Positions 24,037 to 32,673 of a DNA stretch of 45,948 bases are shown here, one piece after another. Positions within the stretch are counted from its first letter, which is position 1. Every line of letters starts with the position of its first letter. Below the pieces are notes generated by a model that did not search any database, had not been told where the DNA came from, and saw only the letters and a program-made list of their open reading frames with translations. The stretch comes from Acidimicrobiia bacterium (GTDB lineage Bacteria; Actinomycetota; Acidimicrobiia; UBA2766). Both the position numbers and the translations under genes were made by a program. The DNA lies in the NCBI GenBank assembly GCA_020850945.1, contig JADZDR010000006.1, forward strand, positions 1 through 45,948, in the 5' to 3' direction.

Positions 24037-25893
24037 TCACCTCCTGCGTGCGCGGGTCGCGGGTACCGAGTCGAGCATGGGGAGTTGCCGCACGGCCGCG
24101 TGGTCCCCGAAGCGTAGGCGCAGGGCGACCGCCACGGCAGCCGGCACCGCCGCCACCGCGAAGTCGGCGACCGGCTCGGAGACGGCATCCTCGCTGGCGG
24201 CCTCGACCTCCAGCACGCGCATCGGAGGTGTGTCCCCGCAGCGCAACAAGCCGAGTGACCGCATCGTGCCCGGCGTCGGGACTCCGGCCCGCATCGGCAC
24301 CGTCTCGGACAGAGCGAGGCCGAGGCCCATGTAGGCGCCTGACATGATGTCACGTTCACGGTGGGCTGGTTCACCCCCGCCCACGGCCAAGGTCAGGGCC
24401 GTGACGTCCCCTGAATCCGCGAGCATGACAGCGGCCGCGACGGCTGCCCGATGCGAACCTGCCACCGCCCAACCGTCGGCGGCGCCGAGCGCCGCGACAC
24501 ACCGACTCGGCATGCTCGCGAGTGAATCGGCACGCCCGACACCCGCGTCGAGCAGCGCGTGCTCGAGTCCGAAAGTCCAGTGCAGGAGCCCGTCGCCCCG
24601 GAGCGGCGCCGCGGGTCGGCCCGCCACGACCTCGACGTGCACGTCGATCGGAACGTCGTAGGGGCACGGTCCGATGTCGGCGCCTCCTCCGGCCAGGACG
24701 ACACGACCGTCGATGCGAACGAGGCGGCCTCCGTGCACGGCGAGGTCGACCTCCACCTTTGCCGGGTGGCGACGTGGATGCCAGAGGATCGACTCGCGTC
24801 GCCCGAACACGAAGCCGACGCGGCGGTCCGTCACCTCGGCCGCGGCGGCAGCGAGCAGCGCCGGCACCGGACTCGCCTTGCCCCCGTAGGACCCACCCTG
24901 CGTCACCACTTCGAGGTGCACGGACCGGTCCGGCCACGCGGATTCGAGGGCTGTGCGCGTGGCATGAGGCCGGTCGCTCTGTGTGCGCACATGGAGACCG
25001 GCCGGGTCGACAGCGGCGAACGCCGCCTCGGGCTCGAGGAAGCCGGGATCCTGCACGGGTGTGAGCCATTCCGCGGAGTCGAGCGGCCCCGGGGAGGGAT
25101 CGGGCACACCGTCTCGGGTGTGGATCCGGCATGCCTCTGCCGTCCTGCGTGCCGCCGCCACCGTCGTTCCCAGGGCGAGAGCCACGATGTCACCCGGGTC
25201 GCCGATCGTCTCACCGAGACCGAGCATCGTCCCCGGCGGCAGTCGCGACCCGAGGTCGGCACACGTGAGGATGCCCTCTCCGACGACATCGTCGAGGATC
25301 CCGACGCATGTGCCTGCACAGACGGGCATCGCCCAGATCTCCGCGTCCGTCGTGTCGGCGAGGTAGCGGTGCCTGCCGAGCACGATGTCGAACGCTTCGG
25401 CCCGGGCGTGCCCGTCCCCGTCCGCCACGGCATCCGGAACCGCAGCCGTTGTGGCGGCGTCGACCACGGACTGCCAGCCGGTGCAGCGGCACAGGTGCGC
25501 GGCCAGCGCCCGGTCGACGTGGCGACGGTCGGGAACGTCGCCCTCATTCAGGAGAGCGTGGAGGCGCACGGCGATCCCCGGGGTGCAGAAACCGCAGACG
25601 AACGCGTCGGATCTCCAGAATGCGTCGGCGATCCTGCTGCGAAGTGGCTCGGAGAGCCCTTCGACCGTGGTGACCTCCCTGTTCCGAACACGTGAGATCG
25701 GTGTCACGCACGCGAGTCGTGGTGCCCCGTCGACGAGGACGCAACATGCGCCACACTGACCCTGGGGCGCGCACCCGTCTTTCACGCACGTCTTGCCGAG
25801 GGTGTCACGCAGGACTTCGAGAAGGGACCCGTCGGCGCGGACCTCGACATCGTGACCGTCCACACGAAGGTGGATCGTCTCCTCAGGGCTCAC
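24037..25893 (-). CDS. Compact fusion of [2Fe-2S] subunit and molybdopterin-binding subunit, xanthine dehydrogenase/aldehyde oxidase family
   Basis: A 618 aa single-chain protein. Residues 1-165 equal a CoxS/XdhC-type iron-sulfur subunit: a plant-type [2Fe-2S] site with cysteines at 41, 47, 50 and 62, then a second site with CGFCTPG and CRCTG. Residues about 170-618 correspond to the molybdopterin subunit, with GGSYGGKASPVPALLAAAA (the GGxFGGK region) and a C-terminal SEPVADFAVAAVPAA segment resembling the catalytic Glu loop. The molybdopterin part is about 450 aa, against 750-800 usually, so parts are missing or shortened. No FAD subunit or cofactor-insertion gene is adjacent. The GTG start at 25893 has a weak ribosome-binding site and is 18 nt after the IscA-like stop. 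Substrate unknown. Confidence 0.85.
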   Translation of the reverse strand: MSPEETIHLRVDGHDVEVRADGSLLEVLRDTLGKTCVKDGCAPQGQCGACCVLVDGAPRLACVTPISRVRNREVTTVEGLSEPLRSRIADAFWRSDAFVCGFCTPGIAVRLHALLNEGDVPDRRHVDRALAAHLCRCTGWQSVVDAATTAAVPDAVADGDGHARAEAFDIVLGRHRYLADTTDAEIWAMPVCAGTCVGILDDVVGEGILTCADLGSRLPPGTMLGLGETIGDPGDIVALALGTTVAAARRTAEACRIHTRDGVPDPSPGPLDSAEWLTPVQDPGFLEPEAAFAAVDPAGLHVRTQSDRPHATRTALESAWPDRSVHLEVVTQGGSYGGKASPVPALLAAAAAEVTDRRVGFVFGRRESILWHPRRHPAKVEVDLAVHGGRLVRIDGRVVLAGGGADIGPCPYDVPIDVHVEVVAGRPAAPLRGDGLLHWTFGLEHALLDAGVGRADSLASMPSRCVAALGAADGWAVAGSHRAAVAAAVMLADSGDVTALTLAVGGGEPAHRERDIMSGAYMGLGLALSETVPMRAGVPTPGTMRSLGLLRCGDTPPMRVLEVEAASEDAVSEPVADFAVAAVPAAVAVALRLRFGDHAAVRQLPMLDSVPATRARRR

Positions 25894-25911
25894 GGCGTAC
25901 GGCCGCGTCGG

Positions 25912-26289
25912 TCAGCTGAAGCTGTTCCCGCACCCACAGGAACGCGAGGCATTGGGGTTCTCGATCGTGAAGCCGCTGTCCATCAACCCGTCCTTGAAAT
26001 CGAGGACGGCTCCGCCCAGCCAGGGAAGGGAGTCCGGATCGACGACGAGCCGCACTCCTCCGAGCTCGGTGACGACATCCTCCCGCGTCGTCTCCCCGTC
26101 GAAGAACATCTCGTAGCTGAAACCCGAGCAGCCACCGGGTCGTACTGCGACACGCAGGGCGAGGGTGTCGTCGCCCTCGGCCGCGAGCAGCTCCTTCACC
26201 TTGCGGGCCGCCCCGTCGGTCATCACCATCCCCTGCTGCTTCTTGGAACGCAGGTTCAACTTCACTTTGCTGGCTGTGGTCTCACTCAC
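25912..26289 (-). CDS. A-type iron-sulfur carrier (IscA/ErpA/HesB-like)
   Basis: A 125 aa iron-sulfur carrier or scaffold. The three conserved cysteines are in RPGGCSGFSYEMFF and the C-terminal RSCGCGNSFS. The fold core runs MTDGAARKVKELLAAEG to the end. The GTG at 26289 is chosen: AGGAG lies 9 nt upstream and it overlaps the regulator's stop by 4 nt. An internal ATG would remove about 20 basic residues. It is placed directly before a protein carrying two [2Fe-2S] clusters and after a cysteine-bearing regulator, so it may serve that enzyme specifically. Confidence 0.93.
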   Translation of the reverse strand: MSETTASKVKLNLRSKKQQGMVMTDGAARKVKELLAAEGDDTLALRVAVRPGGCSGFSYEMFFDGETTREDVVTELGGVRLVVDPDSLPWLGGAVLDFKDGLMDSGFTIENPNASRSCGCGNSFS

Positions 26290-26966
26290 GTCGAGTTGCT
26301 CCTCTCGTCGTCCTGTCCTGTGAACAACACCCTGCACGGACCCGAGCCCTCGAGGCTCCGGAAGTCCTCGACGTGACCGCCGTGGAATCCGATGAGGCCG
26401 TCGACGAGGCCGGCATGGAGCGTGCAGACGATCTCGGGATGTGCTTCGGCGACCCCGCGGACAGGGCAACTCGTGAAGACGACGCAGCCGTCCTCCGTTG
26501 CGGGCCCGAAGCCGAGCCTGTCCATGCCGGAGTCGAGCGCGCTCAGGAGGTCGGCGCCGCGACCGGCCGACGCGATCTCGAGACCGATGCCACGGCCCAC
26601 GGTCAGCAGGTCCTCGCTGCTGTGTTGGAGGTCGCCGCAGACGTCGGCGAGCATGCGGGCGAGCAGGGCGTAGACATCGTCGATGTCGTCGCGGCGGTGC
26701 AGCTCGATGTCGGTGGGGACCGCGACGTACCTGTGCTGGGGACGCCCCACCGAGCCCTGCGGTGTGGCGTCGAGCTCGACGAGCCCCACGCCACGGAGAC
26801 GTTCGAGGTGCGGACGGACGGTGTTGGGGTGGAGACCGAAGTTGTCTGCGATGTCGTTGATCGTGGCAGGCTCCGTGCGCGCGCGCAGCCAGTCGTAGAT
26901 GTCGTAGCGCGTCTCGTCTCCGAGCGCCTTCAGGATCGGCCTCACGGTCGACTGCACGGCGTGCAT
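26286..26966 (-). CDS. SufR-like winged-helix regulator with C-terminal cysteine cluster
   Basis: A 226 aa transcription factor. Residues 8-80 are an ArsR/DeoR-type winged helix (LKALGDETRYDIYDWL, LHPNTVRPHLERLRGVGLVEL, then a wing with GRPQHRYV). The C-terminal half carries CPVRGVAEAHPEIVC, giving C167-x13-C181 and a further Cys at 211, plus Cys161. This is the arrangement seen in iron-sulfur-binding SufR-type repressors. It likely senses iron-sulfur status and controls its own operon and perhaps the divergent mrp. The start is the ATG at 26966 with GGAGG two to three nt upstream, which is tight, so a GTG three codons in is possible. The open frame to 28091 is an antisense shadow of mrp. Confidence 0.88.
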   Translation of the reverse strand: MHAVQSTVRPILKALGDETRYDIYDWLRARTEPATINDIADNFGLHPNTVRPHLERLRGVGLVELDATPQGSVGRPQHRYVAVPTDIELHRRDDIDDVYALLARMLADVCGDLQHSSEDLLTVGRGIGLEIASAGRGADLLSALDSGMDRLGFGPATEDGCVVFTSCPVRGVAEAHPEIVCTLHAGLVDGLIGFHGGHVEDFRSLEGSGPCRVLFTGQDDERSNST

Positions 26967-27071
26967 GTCCTCCGAAACTCGCGTCGGATCGATCGACGAC
27001 CCGGCTCTGAGTGGTTTTTCAGTGGCGTCCTGTATTTTATCGGATAGGGCCCCCGAGGAGACCAGTGACAG
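26967..27071. promoter_or_regulatory. Divergent SufR-like / mrp control region
   Basis: 105 nt containing an unusually AT-rich core for this genome (TGTATTTTATCGGATAG near 27031-27047), which offers -10-like hexamers on both strands. Two AGTGG copies 11 nt apart (27016-27035) flank TTTTTC, one helical turn, and could be an operator. No canonical SufR box was recognised. Confidence 0.4.
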
Positions 27072-28229
27072 ATGCCAGATGCGACGACACGTGAAGACCT
27101 CATCTCGGCCCTGCGCGGCGTCATCGACCCCGAGCTCCACGCCAACATCGTCGACCTCGGCATGGTGCGGGATGTGGCGATCGCCGAAGACGGCGGCGTC
27201 GACGTGCGCATCGCCCTCACCGTGGCGAGTTGCCCCCTGCGTGGCCAGATCGAGAGCGATGTCTGCAATCGCATCCGCATGCTGCCGGGTGTCTCCGACG
27301 TGCGATTCCACATGGACGTCCTCAACCAGGAGGAGAAGGCACGCCTCATGGATCGGGCGCGACGCAGCGCGCGTGAGAACGCCGACCCGACGGAGGTCCC
27401 ACCCACGACACGGGCGATCGCGGTGTCGAGTGGCAAAGGGGGTGTCGGCAAGAGCACGACGACCGCGAACGTCGCTGTCGCACTCGCCGACCTCGGCTTC
27501 ACGGTAGGGGTCCTCGACGCCGACATCTGGGGTTTCTCGGTCGACCGCATGCTCGGAGTCGAGGGCCGCCTCTCCGGCCACGACGGCAAGATCGAGCCGA
27601 TCCGAGTCGACGGCCCCGGCACGGTCAAGGTCGTCTCCATGGGGCTCCTCGTGGACGACGAGGAGCAGGCCCTCATGTGGCGGGGTCTCGTCCTCACCAG
27701 AGCCGTGGAGCAGTTCCTTCGGGATGTGCGCTGGGGTGACCTCGACTACCTCGTGATCGACATGCCACCGGGAACAGGCGACATCCAGATGGGGCTCGCC
27801 CGCATGCTTCCCCAGGCCGCGATGCTGCTCGTGACGACCCCGCAGAAGGTCGCACAGAAAGTCGCCGTGCGGGCCGGGAACATGGCGCGGCGCTCTCACA
27901 TGCCTGTGCTCGGCGTGGTCGAGAACATGTCCGAGTTCGTGTGCGAACACGGCGCCGCGTACCACCTCTTCGGCTCGGGTGGGGGGACCGCCCTTTCCGC
28001 GCAGCTCGGCGTGCCCCTCCTCGCGTCCGTACCCCTCGATCCCCTCAGCATGGCGGCTGCCGACGGTGGCACCCCCGTCGTGCGTGCACATCCCGAGTCG
28101 CCGGCGGCTGTCGCGTACACGGACCTGGCGTCCCGCATCGCCCGCGATGTCCTTCCGCCCCTCGTCCTGACCGGCTGCACGGCCCGCATCGAGCAGATCT
28201 TCGACGACCTCGAGGCGGCGCCGGGCTGA
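27072..28229 (+). CDS. mrp: Mrp/NBP35-type P-loop ATPase, iron-sulfur carrier
   Basis: Binds and transfers iron-sulfur clusters in an ATP-dependent way. The 385 aa product has an N-terminal MIP18/DUF59 domain (residues 1-90, GVIDPELHANIVDLGMV, VASCPLRGQIE) and a P-loop domain with the deviant Walker A VSSGKGGVGKSTTTANVAVA near residue 118, LDADIWGFS and IDMPPGTGD. The cluster-binding CxxC usually following VENMS is reduced to one Cys (FVCEHGAAYH), so any bridging cluster needs another ligand. Actinobacterial Mrp proteins often lack this motif. The ATG at 27072 has GAGGAG upstream. It is divergent from the SufR-like operon. Confidence 0.94.
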   Translation: MPDATTREDLISALRGVIDPELHANIVDLGMVRDVAIAEDGGVDVRIALTVASCPLRGQIESDVCNRIRMLPGVSDVRFHMDVLNQEEKARLMDRARRSARENADPTEVPPTTRAIAVSSGKGGVGKSTTTANVAVALADLGFTVGVLDADIWGFSVDRMLGVEGRLSGHDGKIEPIRVDGPGTVKVVSMGLLVDDEEQALMWRGLVLTRAVEQFLRDVRWGDLDYLVIDMPPGTGDIQMGLARMLPQAAMLLVTTPQKVAQKVAVRAGNMARRSHMPVLGVVENMSEFVCEHGAAYHLFGSGGGTALSAQLGVPLLASVPLDPLSMAAADGGTPVVRAHPESPAAVAYTDLASRIARDVLPPLVLTGCTARIEQIFDDLEAAPG

Positions 28230-28231
28230 GC

Positions 28232-28273
28232 GGCGCCGAGGCGCAACGTTGCGTTGTGGGCTCCGGCGGCGCC
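28232..28273. terminator. Nested inverted repeats between convergent mrp and EAL gene
   Basis: GGCGCCG at 28232-28238 pairs with CGGCGCC at 28267-28273, enclosing the perfect 12-nt palindrome CGCAACGTTGCG at 28242-28253. The element fills the whole gap between the two stops. It is a plausible bidirectional hairpin terminator without a U-tract. Confidence 0.5.
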
Positions 28274-29134
28274 CTAGCCCGCCGTGACGGCCTCGGGATC
28301 ACGGCACACGACGTCGAGCCAGGCGGCCGACGCCGGAACCCGCGCGCGCCGCCGCCCGAGGCTCTCGTCGATCGCGGCGCAGACCTCCGCCGTGACACGC
28401 TCCTGGAGGAGCACCGGCGCGAGGGCGGGCTTGGGGCGACCGAGGAAGTGCCCTTGCATGAGGATGAACCCGGCGCGGCCGAGAGCCTCCCCCTGTCCCG
28501 CTGTCTCGACCCCCTCGGCGATCGGCACGGCACCGATCGACGCGCAGAAGGTCGTGATCTCGTCGAGAAGGCCCGACGGCTCCTCGCACTCCGTCTGGAT
28601 GACACGCCGATCGACCTTGACATACGTCGGTTTCACGGTGCCGGCAAGCGTGAAGGTGCCATGGCCCTCTCCGCAGTCGTCGAGGGCGACGGCTATCCCC
28701 GCCGCCTTCAGCTCGGCGATCGCACGGGCGAGCGCGTCGACGTCCTCCACGTATTCGTACTCGGTCACCTCGAGCACGACCCGGCCCGGCTCGGCGCCTT
28801 GGGCGACGAGCCAGCCGATCAGCTCGGCCGGGCGCACGTGGCGCGAGATGAGCGTCGACGGGAGGCAGTTGACGAAGAGCGTGCCCGAGCGCCGGAGCGG
28901 GGTCGTGCGGATCGCCGACTCGAGGCACGTACGGTCGAGCTGCGACTGGACACCGTCGGACATGGCGGCCTGGAAGAGCTCGAACGGTCCCGTGAACGGC
29001 CCCACGGTGCGGAGCAGGACCTCGTGACCGATGACATGACGGTGCGGCCATGCCACGACCGGCTGGTAGTGGTAGGCGAGACCAGTCGCGAAGTCGGCCC
29101 AGTCCCACGTCTCGATTCGGCCCTCGTCTTCCAT
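28274..29134 (-). CDS. EAL-domain cyclic di-GMP phosphodiesterase
   Basis: A 286 aa stand-alone EAL protein that should hydrolyse c-di-GMP to pGpG. The signature is EVLLR (Glu38) instead of EALLR. The other catalytic and metal residues are all recognisable: Asn in VNCLPSTL, Glu-Thr-Glu in LEVTEYEY, the Asp pair in LDDCGEGHG, Lys in PTYVKVD, Glu in AEGVET and Gln in MQGHFLGRP. Activity is therefore likely. There is no GGDEF, PAS or membrane segment. The extra C-terminal 40 residues are Arg-rich. No other c-di-GMP gene is in the window, so its signal is unknown. Confidence 0.93.
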   Translation of the reverse strand: MEDEGRIETWDWADFATGLAYHYQPVVAWPHRHVIGHEVLLRTVGPFTGPFELFQAAMSDGVQSQLDRTCLESAIRTTPLRRSGTLFVNCLPSTLISRHVRPAELIGWLVAQGAEPGRVVLEVTEYEYVEDVDALARAIAELKAAGIAVALDDCGEGHGTFTLAGTVKPTYVKVDRRVIQTECEEPSGLLDEITTFCASIGAVPIAEGVETAGQGEALGRAGFILMQGHFLGRPKPALAPVLLQERVTAEVCAAIDESLGRRRARVPASAAWLDVVCRDPEAVTAG

Positions 29135-29206
29135 GCGACTCTCTCTCGCAACCCCTTGGGAGAGATATCGGCAGGTGAGGGCCGACGTTGAGGGTCTCGG
29201 CCCGAT

Positions 29207-29797
29207 TCAGCGTGGTGTTCCGACACCCTTCTCGAAGCAGTCCAGGTAGTACCCGAGCTCGGCGATCGACTCCCTCACGTCGCCCAGGGCGCGGTGGCGC
29301 TGTTCCTTCTTGAACTCGAGACCGTAACGGCGGCGCAACATCTCCTTGAACGACGAGACGTCCACCATCCTGTAGTGGAGGCACGCCGCGAATCGGGGCA
29401 TGTAGAGATCCACGAACTTGCGGTCCTGGGAGATCGAGTTGCCGCAGAGCACGACGGGACGGGACATGTCGAAGTGCGCGCCCACGAGCTCGAGCAGGTC
29501 GGTCTCGACGTCGGCGAGACGCCTGCCGCCGGGAACGCGGGAAGCGAGACCGCTCGCGTTGTGCGTGCGTGTGTTCCATTCGTCCATCGCGGCGAGGGCC
29601 TCGGGCGGCTGGTTCACCACGGCCTCGAATGTGCCGAGCTCTTGCAGGGCGGGATCGGTGACGATCGCGGCAACCTCGAGGATCACACACGTCGCCGGAT
29701 CGAGACCGGTCATCTCCATGTCGAGCCAGAGCAGGTTCTCGGCCGCGCCGCCTTCAGTCGTGCCTTCTCGGGGCCCGGGAGCAACGGTCTCGGCCAT
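29207..29797 (-). CDS. orn: Oligoribonuclease
   Basis: 3'-5' exoribonuclease of the DEDDh group that degrades very short RNAs, including pGpG, the product of EAL phosphodiesterases. At 196 aa it is slightly longer than usual because of an N-terminal 20-residue lead. Motifs: Exo I LWLDMEMTGLDP, Exo II GNSISQDRKFVDLYMP, Exo III HRALGDVRESI. The ATG at 29797 overlaps the permease stop by one nt (TGATG), so translation is coupled to an ABC export system. The neighbouring EAL gene is a functional match. Confidence 0.95.
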   Translation of the reverse strand: MAETVAPGPREGTTEGGAAENLLWLDMEMTGLDPATCVILEVAAIVTDPALQELGTFEAVVNQPPEALAAMDEWNTRTHNASGLASRVPGGRRLADVETDLLELVGAHFDMSRPVVLCGNSISQDRKFVDLYMPRFAACLHYRMVDVSSFKEMLRRRYGLEFKKEQRHRALGDVRESIAELGYYLDCFEKGVGTPR

Positions 29798-32673
29798 CAG
29801 TCGGCAATCCTCAGGGCGACGGCTGGGCGGATCTTGGACGCCGACCGAGCCGGGAAGGCAGCGACGACGAGACTGAACACGAGTGAGATCGAGCCGAGGA
29901 TCAAGATCATGTTCCACGGCACGGCGAAGGGCACGTCGAAGTCCTCGGCGAACGAGGACGTGAGGACGTTGCGGGCGGTGATGACACCGAGGAACACACC
30001 CACCGCTATCCCCTCCACGGCGACGAGCCCCGCCTCTCCCATGAACGCCCTCCGCACCGTCCCCGATCCGAACCCGAGCGCACGGAGGACACCGATGGCA
30101 CGGCGTCGCTCCCGAACCGACCGGATCATCACCACACCGAGACCGACGATCCCGACGATGAGACCGAGGGCGAGATAGCCCTGCATGAGGCCGAAGAACT
30201 GCGTGTTGAGGCGGAGGATGTCGCGGATCATCTTCTCGTACCCGTCTGCCCGCAAGCCGAGCTCGGTGTTCGCCGCCTCGAGCGTCCCGGTCACAGTCGT
30301 GACTCCTGCGTCGTCGTTGGTCTGCACGAGCCAGGCGGTGAGACCGGACGCCGTGAACTGGTTCTGCAGGGCACGCCGCTGGATGACGGCGCCGCGAAAC
30401 GTGAGGACGGACTGGCCGAACGCGACCACACGACGCTCCGAGATCGCTCCCGACACAGGATCGGTCATCTCGATCGTCTGGCCCAGCGCCGCCTCGAAAT
30501 CACTCGGGGGGCCCTGCTGGCCTGCCTCCATGTCCTCGGACAGGATGACCAGCGAACCGTCGTTCATCACGGCGTCGAGCGCCGCATCCTCGGACGGGTA
30601 GGCCGGCTCCCACTCGCTCAGCGTGACTTTCACCGAGTCGCGGAGCTGCGCGTCGAGCCCGAACACGCTGGTGAAGTCCTCCGTGTCCGCCCCCGATTCG
30701 GAGAGCTTGACGGGGGCGGTCTCGATCCCGACCGCGGACTCCACGCCCGGTACGCCGGTCAGGTCGCGCTCGCGCGCCGGGGTCGCCTGGTTCGTGCGCA
30801 CGTAGATGTCGTAGCCGCTCGACTCACGGCGCAGGAACCCGTCGGTGTTCAACTGGTTCACGAAGCTGATCGTCGTGATCAGGACGAGCGTGAAGACGAT
30901 GAGCGAGTACATGATCATTGTCATCGCGGTGCGGAACCGCTTCGCGACGGGATACGTCGTGGCGAGACGTGCCGCGAGACCGCGGCGCGGGCTGCTCCGC
31001 GCGAGGAACCGCACGCCGTTCGAGAGGACCTCCTGGTTCTGGCTGAGGAGCACCACCGCCGCGAAGGTGGTGATGATCCCGTGGATCACGAACACGAACG
31101 GGCTCTCCACCCTCTCGAAGAGATCCGTGATCACAGTTGGCAGCAGCATCCCCCATGCGAGGAGTGCGCCGCTCAGGATCGACGCGAGCGGACGACGCGA
31201 GATGAAACGGGACAGGAGCGGGTAGAGGCCGACTGCGATCAGTGCCGGGCCGATGAGGGCTGAAGCCGCCTCGTGACTCAGGATGCCGCTCGCCGCGAGG
31301 AGCGCGCCCATCACGACCGACAGGGACCCGAGTACGAGACTGCGCATGCGGGCCTTGGCATCCCGCGTGACTTCGAGATCGCGGATCGCGGCGATGATGT
31401 TGATGCGGCTCACCCGCAGGCTCGTGAGGAAGATCGTGAGGATCGCGATCGCGAAACCGACGAGCATCCCCGCGAGCAGCGACTCGCCGCGCAGGACGAG
31501 GTCGACGGTGAGGTCACGTTCACCGAACGCCGAGCCTTGGGCGAAGATCCCCGCCGCCACGCGGATTATGGCGGCGCCGACCCCCACACCGGCAACGGTC
31601 CCGAGGATGGCGGCGGCGAAGGCGTAGTAGCCACCCTCGAGAGCGAAGCCGCGCACGAGGTCGGCGCGGCGCATGCCGACGGATCGCATCATGCCGAGCT
31701 GGGACCGCCGTTCGGTCGCGAGCATGACGAAGATGTTCACGAGGAGGAGGATCCCCGAGACGACCGCGAAGGAACCGATCACGAGGAAGAGCTGGCTTAT
31801 CGAATCGGCACCCCGCTCCGCCTGGTCCAAGCCCATGCGCTTGAGATCGAAGATGTCGACGCCGTCCGTGCCGAGCAGGTCTCTGATCTCGCCGTCCACG
31901 ATGTAGGTCCAGCGCACACCCGACTGCGCATCACCCGAGTTCGACACCCAGAGTTGTGTGGTGGGTCCGACCGGTGCCGAGCCTCCCTTCGCGAGCCGAC
32001 CGAGCGCGCCCTCGGCGAGGTACAGATTGCGGCCGTAGTTGTACTCGGCGAATCCGTCGCCGTCGATTATGCGCTCGACCGTGTACGTGGACGTCGTGCC
32101 GTAGACGAGGAGGTCGATCTGGTCGCCGGGTTGCAGCTCGAGCTCGTCGGCCAACTTGCGGCTCACGACGACTTCGTTGTCTGCGAGGGGTTGACCGGCG
32201 AGCGGCTGGGGTGTCTCGCCGAACTCCTCGAGCTGTGAGACGTCGAGGGCGTAGAGGGAGGTGTCGGGGATGGCGAAGCCGGGGTTGAGCGCAGAGCGTG
32301 TCGTGCCATCCGCCGCCTCGGTCATGACGGCACCGTCGACGTGATCGAGCCGGCGCAGTTCATCGAGTCGCGCCTCGGCCCGGTTCGCGGCGGTGGCCGT
32401 GGTCAGTTGGACCTGCTCGTCGACTTCGCCCAGGGTTTCGTAGACCATCGTCGTGAAGGACCCGGTCAAGGAGTCCGACGTGATGAAGCTCCCCGTGATG
32501 AGGGCGGTGCCGAGGATGGATCCGGCGATGATGAGGGCCGACTCCGCCGGACGACGCACGAACTGTCGTGTCGCCATGCGACGCAGGTAGGCGCGTCGTA
32601 CCGCCACCCAGGCAAGGGCGACTCCGGCGAGGACGGAGACGACCAGGCCGAAGGGGAGGAAGCCGCGTGACAT
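29797..32673 (-). CDS. FtsX/MacB-type ABC transporter permease, two-module
   Basis: A 958 aa membrane protein of the FtsX superfamily (LolC/MacB type), which does not move small solutes but drives lipid, peptide or lipoprotein extraction through large extracellular domains. The order is: an N-terminal hydrophobic segment; an extracellular domain (about residues 65-290); FtsX core 1 (about 295-430: LFLVIGSFAVVSGILLLVNIFVMLA and ERRSQLGMMRSVG); a central hydrophobic region; a second extracellular domain (about 610-815); and FtsX core 2 (about 815-950, with RERRRAIGVLRALG). The ATG at 32673 overlaps the ATPase stop by one nt, and its own stop overlaps orn by one nt. The substrate cannot be inferred. 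Confidence 0.92.
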   Translation of the reverse strand: MSRGFLPFGLVVSVLAGVALAWVAVRRAYLRRMATRQFVRRPAESALIIAGSILGTALITGSFITSDSLTGSFTTMVYETLGEVDEQVQLTTATAANRAEARLDELRRLDHVDGAVMTEAADGTTRSALNPGFAIPDTSLYALDVSQLEEFGETPQPLAGQPLADNEVVVSRKLADELELQPGDQIDLLVYGTTSTYTVERIIDGDGFAEYNYGRNLYLAEGALGRLAKGGSAPVGPTTQLWVSNSGDAQSGVRWTYIVDGEIRDLLGTDGVDIFDLKRMGLDQAERGADSISQLFLVIGSFAVVSGILLLVNIFVMLATERRSQLGMMRSVGMRRADLVRGFALEGGYYAFAAAILGTVAGVGVGAAIIRVAAGIFAQGSAFGERDLTVDLVLRGESLLAGMLVGFAIAILTIFLTSLRVSRINIIAAIRDLEVTRDAKARMRSLVLGSLSVVMGALLAASGILSHEAASALIGPALIAVGLYPLLSRFISRRPLASILSGALLAWGMLLPTVITDLFERVESPFVFVIHGIITTFAAVVLLSQNQEVLSNGVRFLARSSPRRGLAARLATTYPVAKRFRTAMTMIMYSLIVFTLVLITTISFVNQLNTDGFLRRESSGYDIYVRTNQATPARERDLTGVPGVESAVGIETAPVKLSESGADTEDFTSVFGLDAQLRDSVKVTLSEWEPAYPSEDAALDAVMNDGSLVILSEDMEAGQQGPPSDFEAALGQTIEMTDPVSGAISERRVVAFGQSVLTFRGAVIQRRALQNQFTASGLTAWLVQTNDDAGVTTVTGTLEAANTELGLRADGYEKMIRDILRLNTQFFGLMQGYLALGLIVGIVGLGVVMIRSVRERRRAIGVLRALGFGSGTVRRAFMGEAGLVAVEGIAVGVFLGVITARNVLTSSFAEDFDVPFAVPWNMILILGSISLVFSLVVAAFPARSASKIRPAVALRIAD

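Noticed and set aside
26967-28091. Long N-terminal extension of the SufR-like regulator (601-codon frame)
   Set aside because: The extension is antisense to mrp; the winged-helix protein starts naturally at the ATG 26966.
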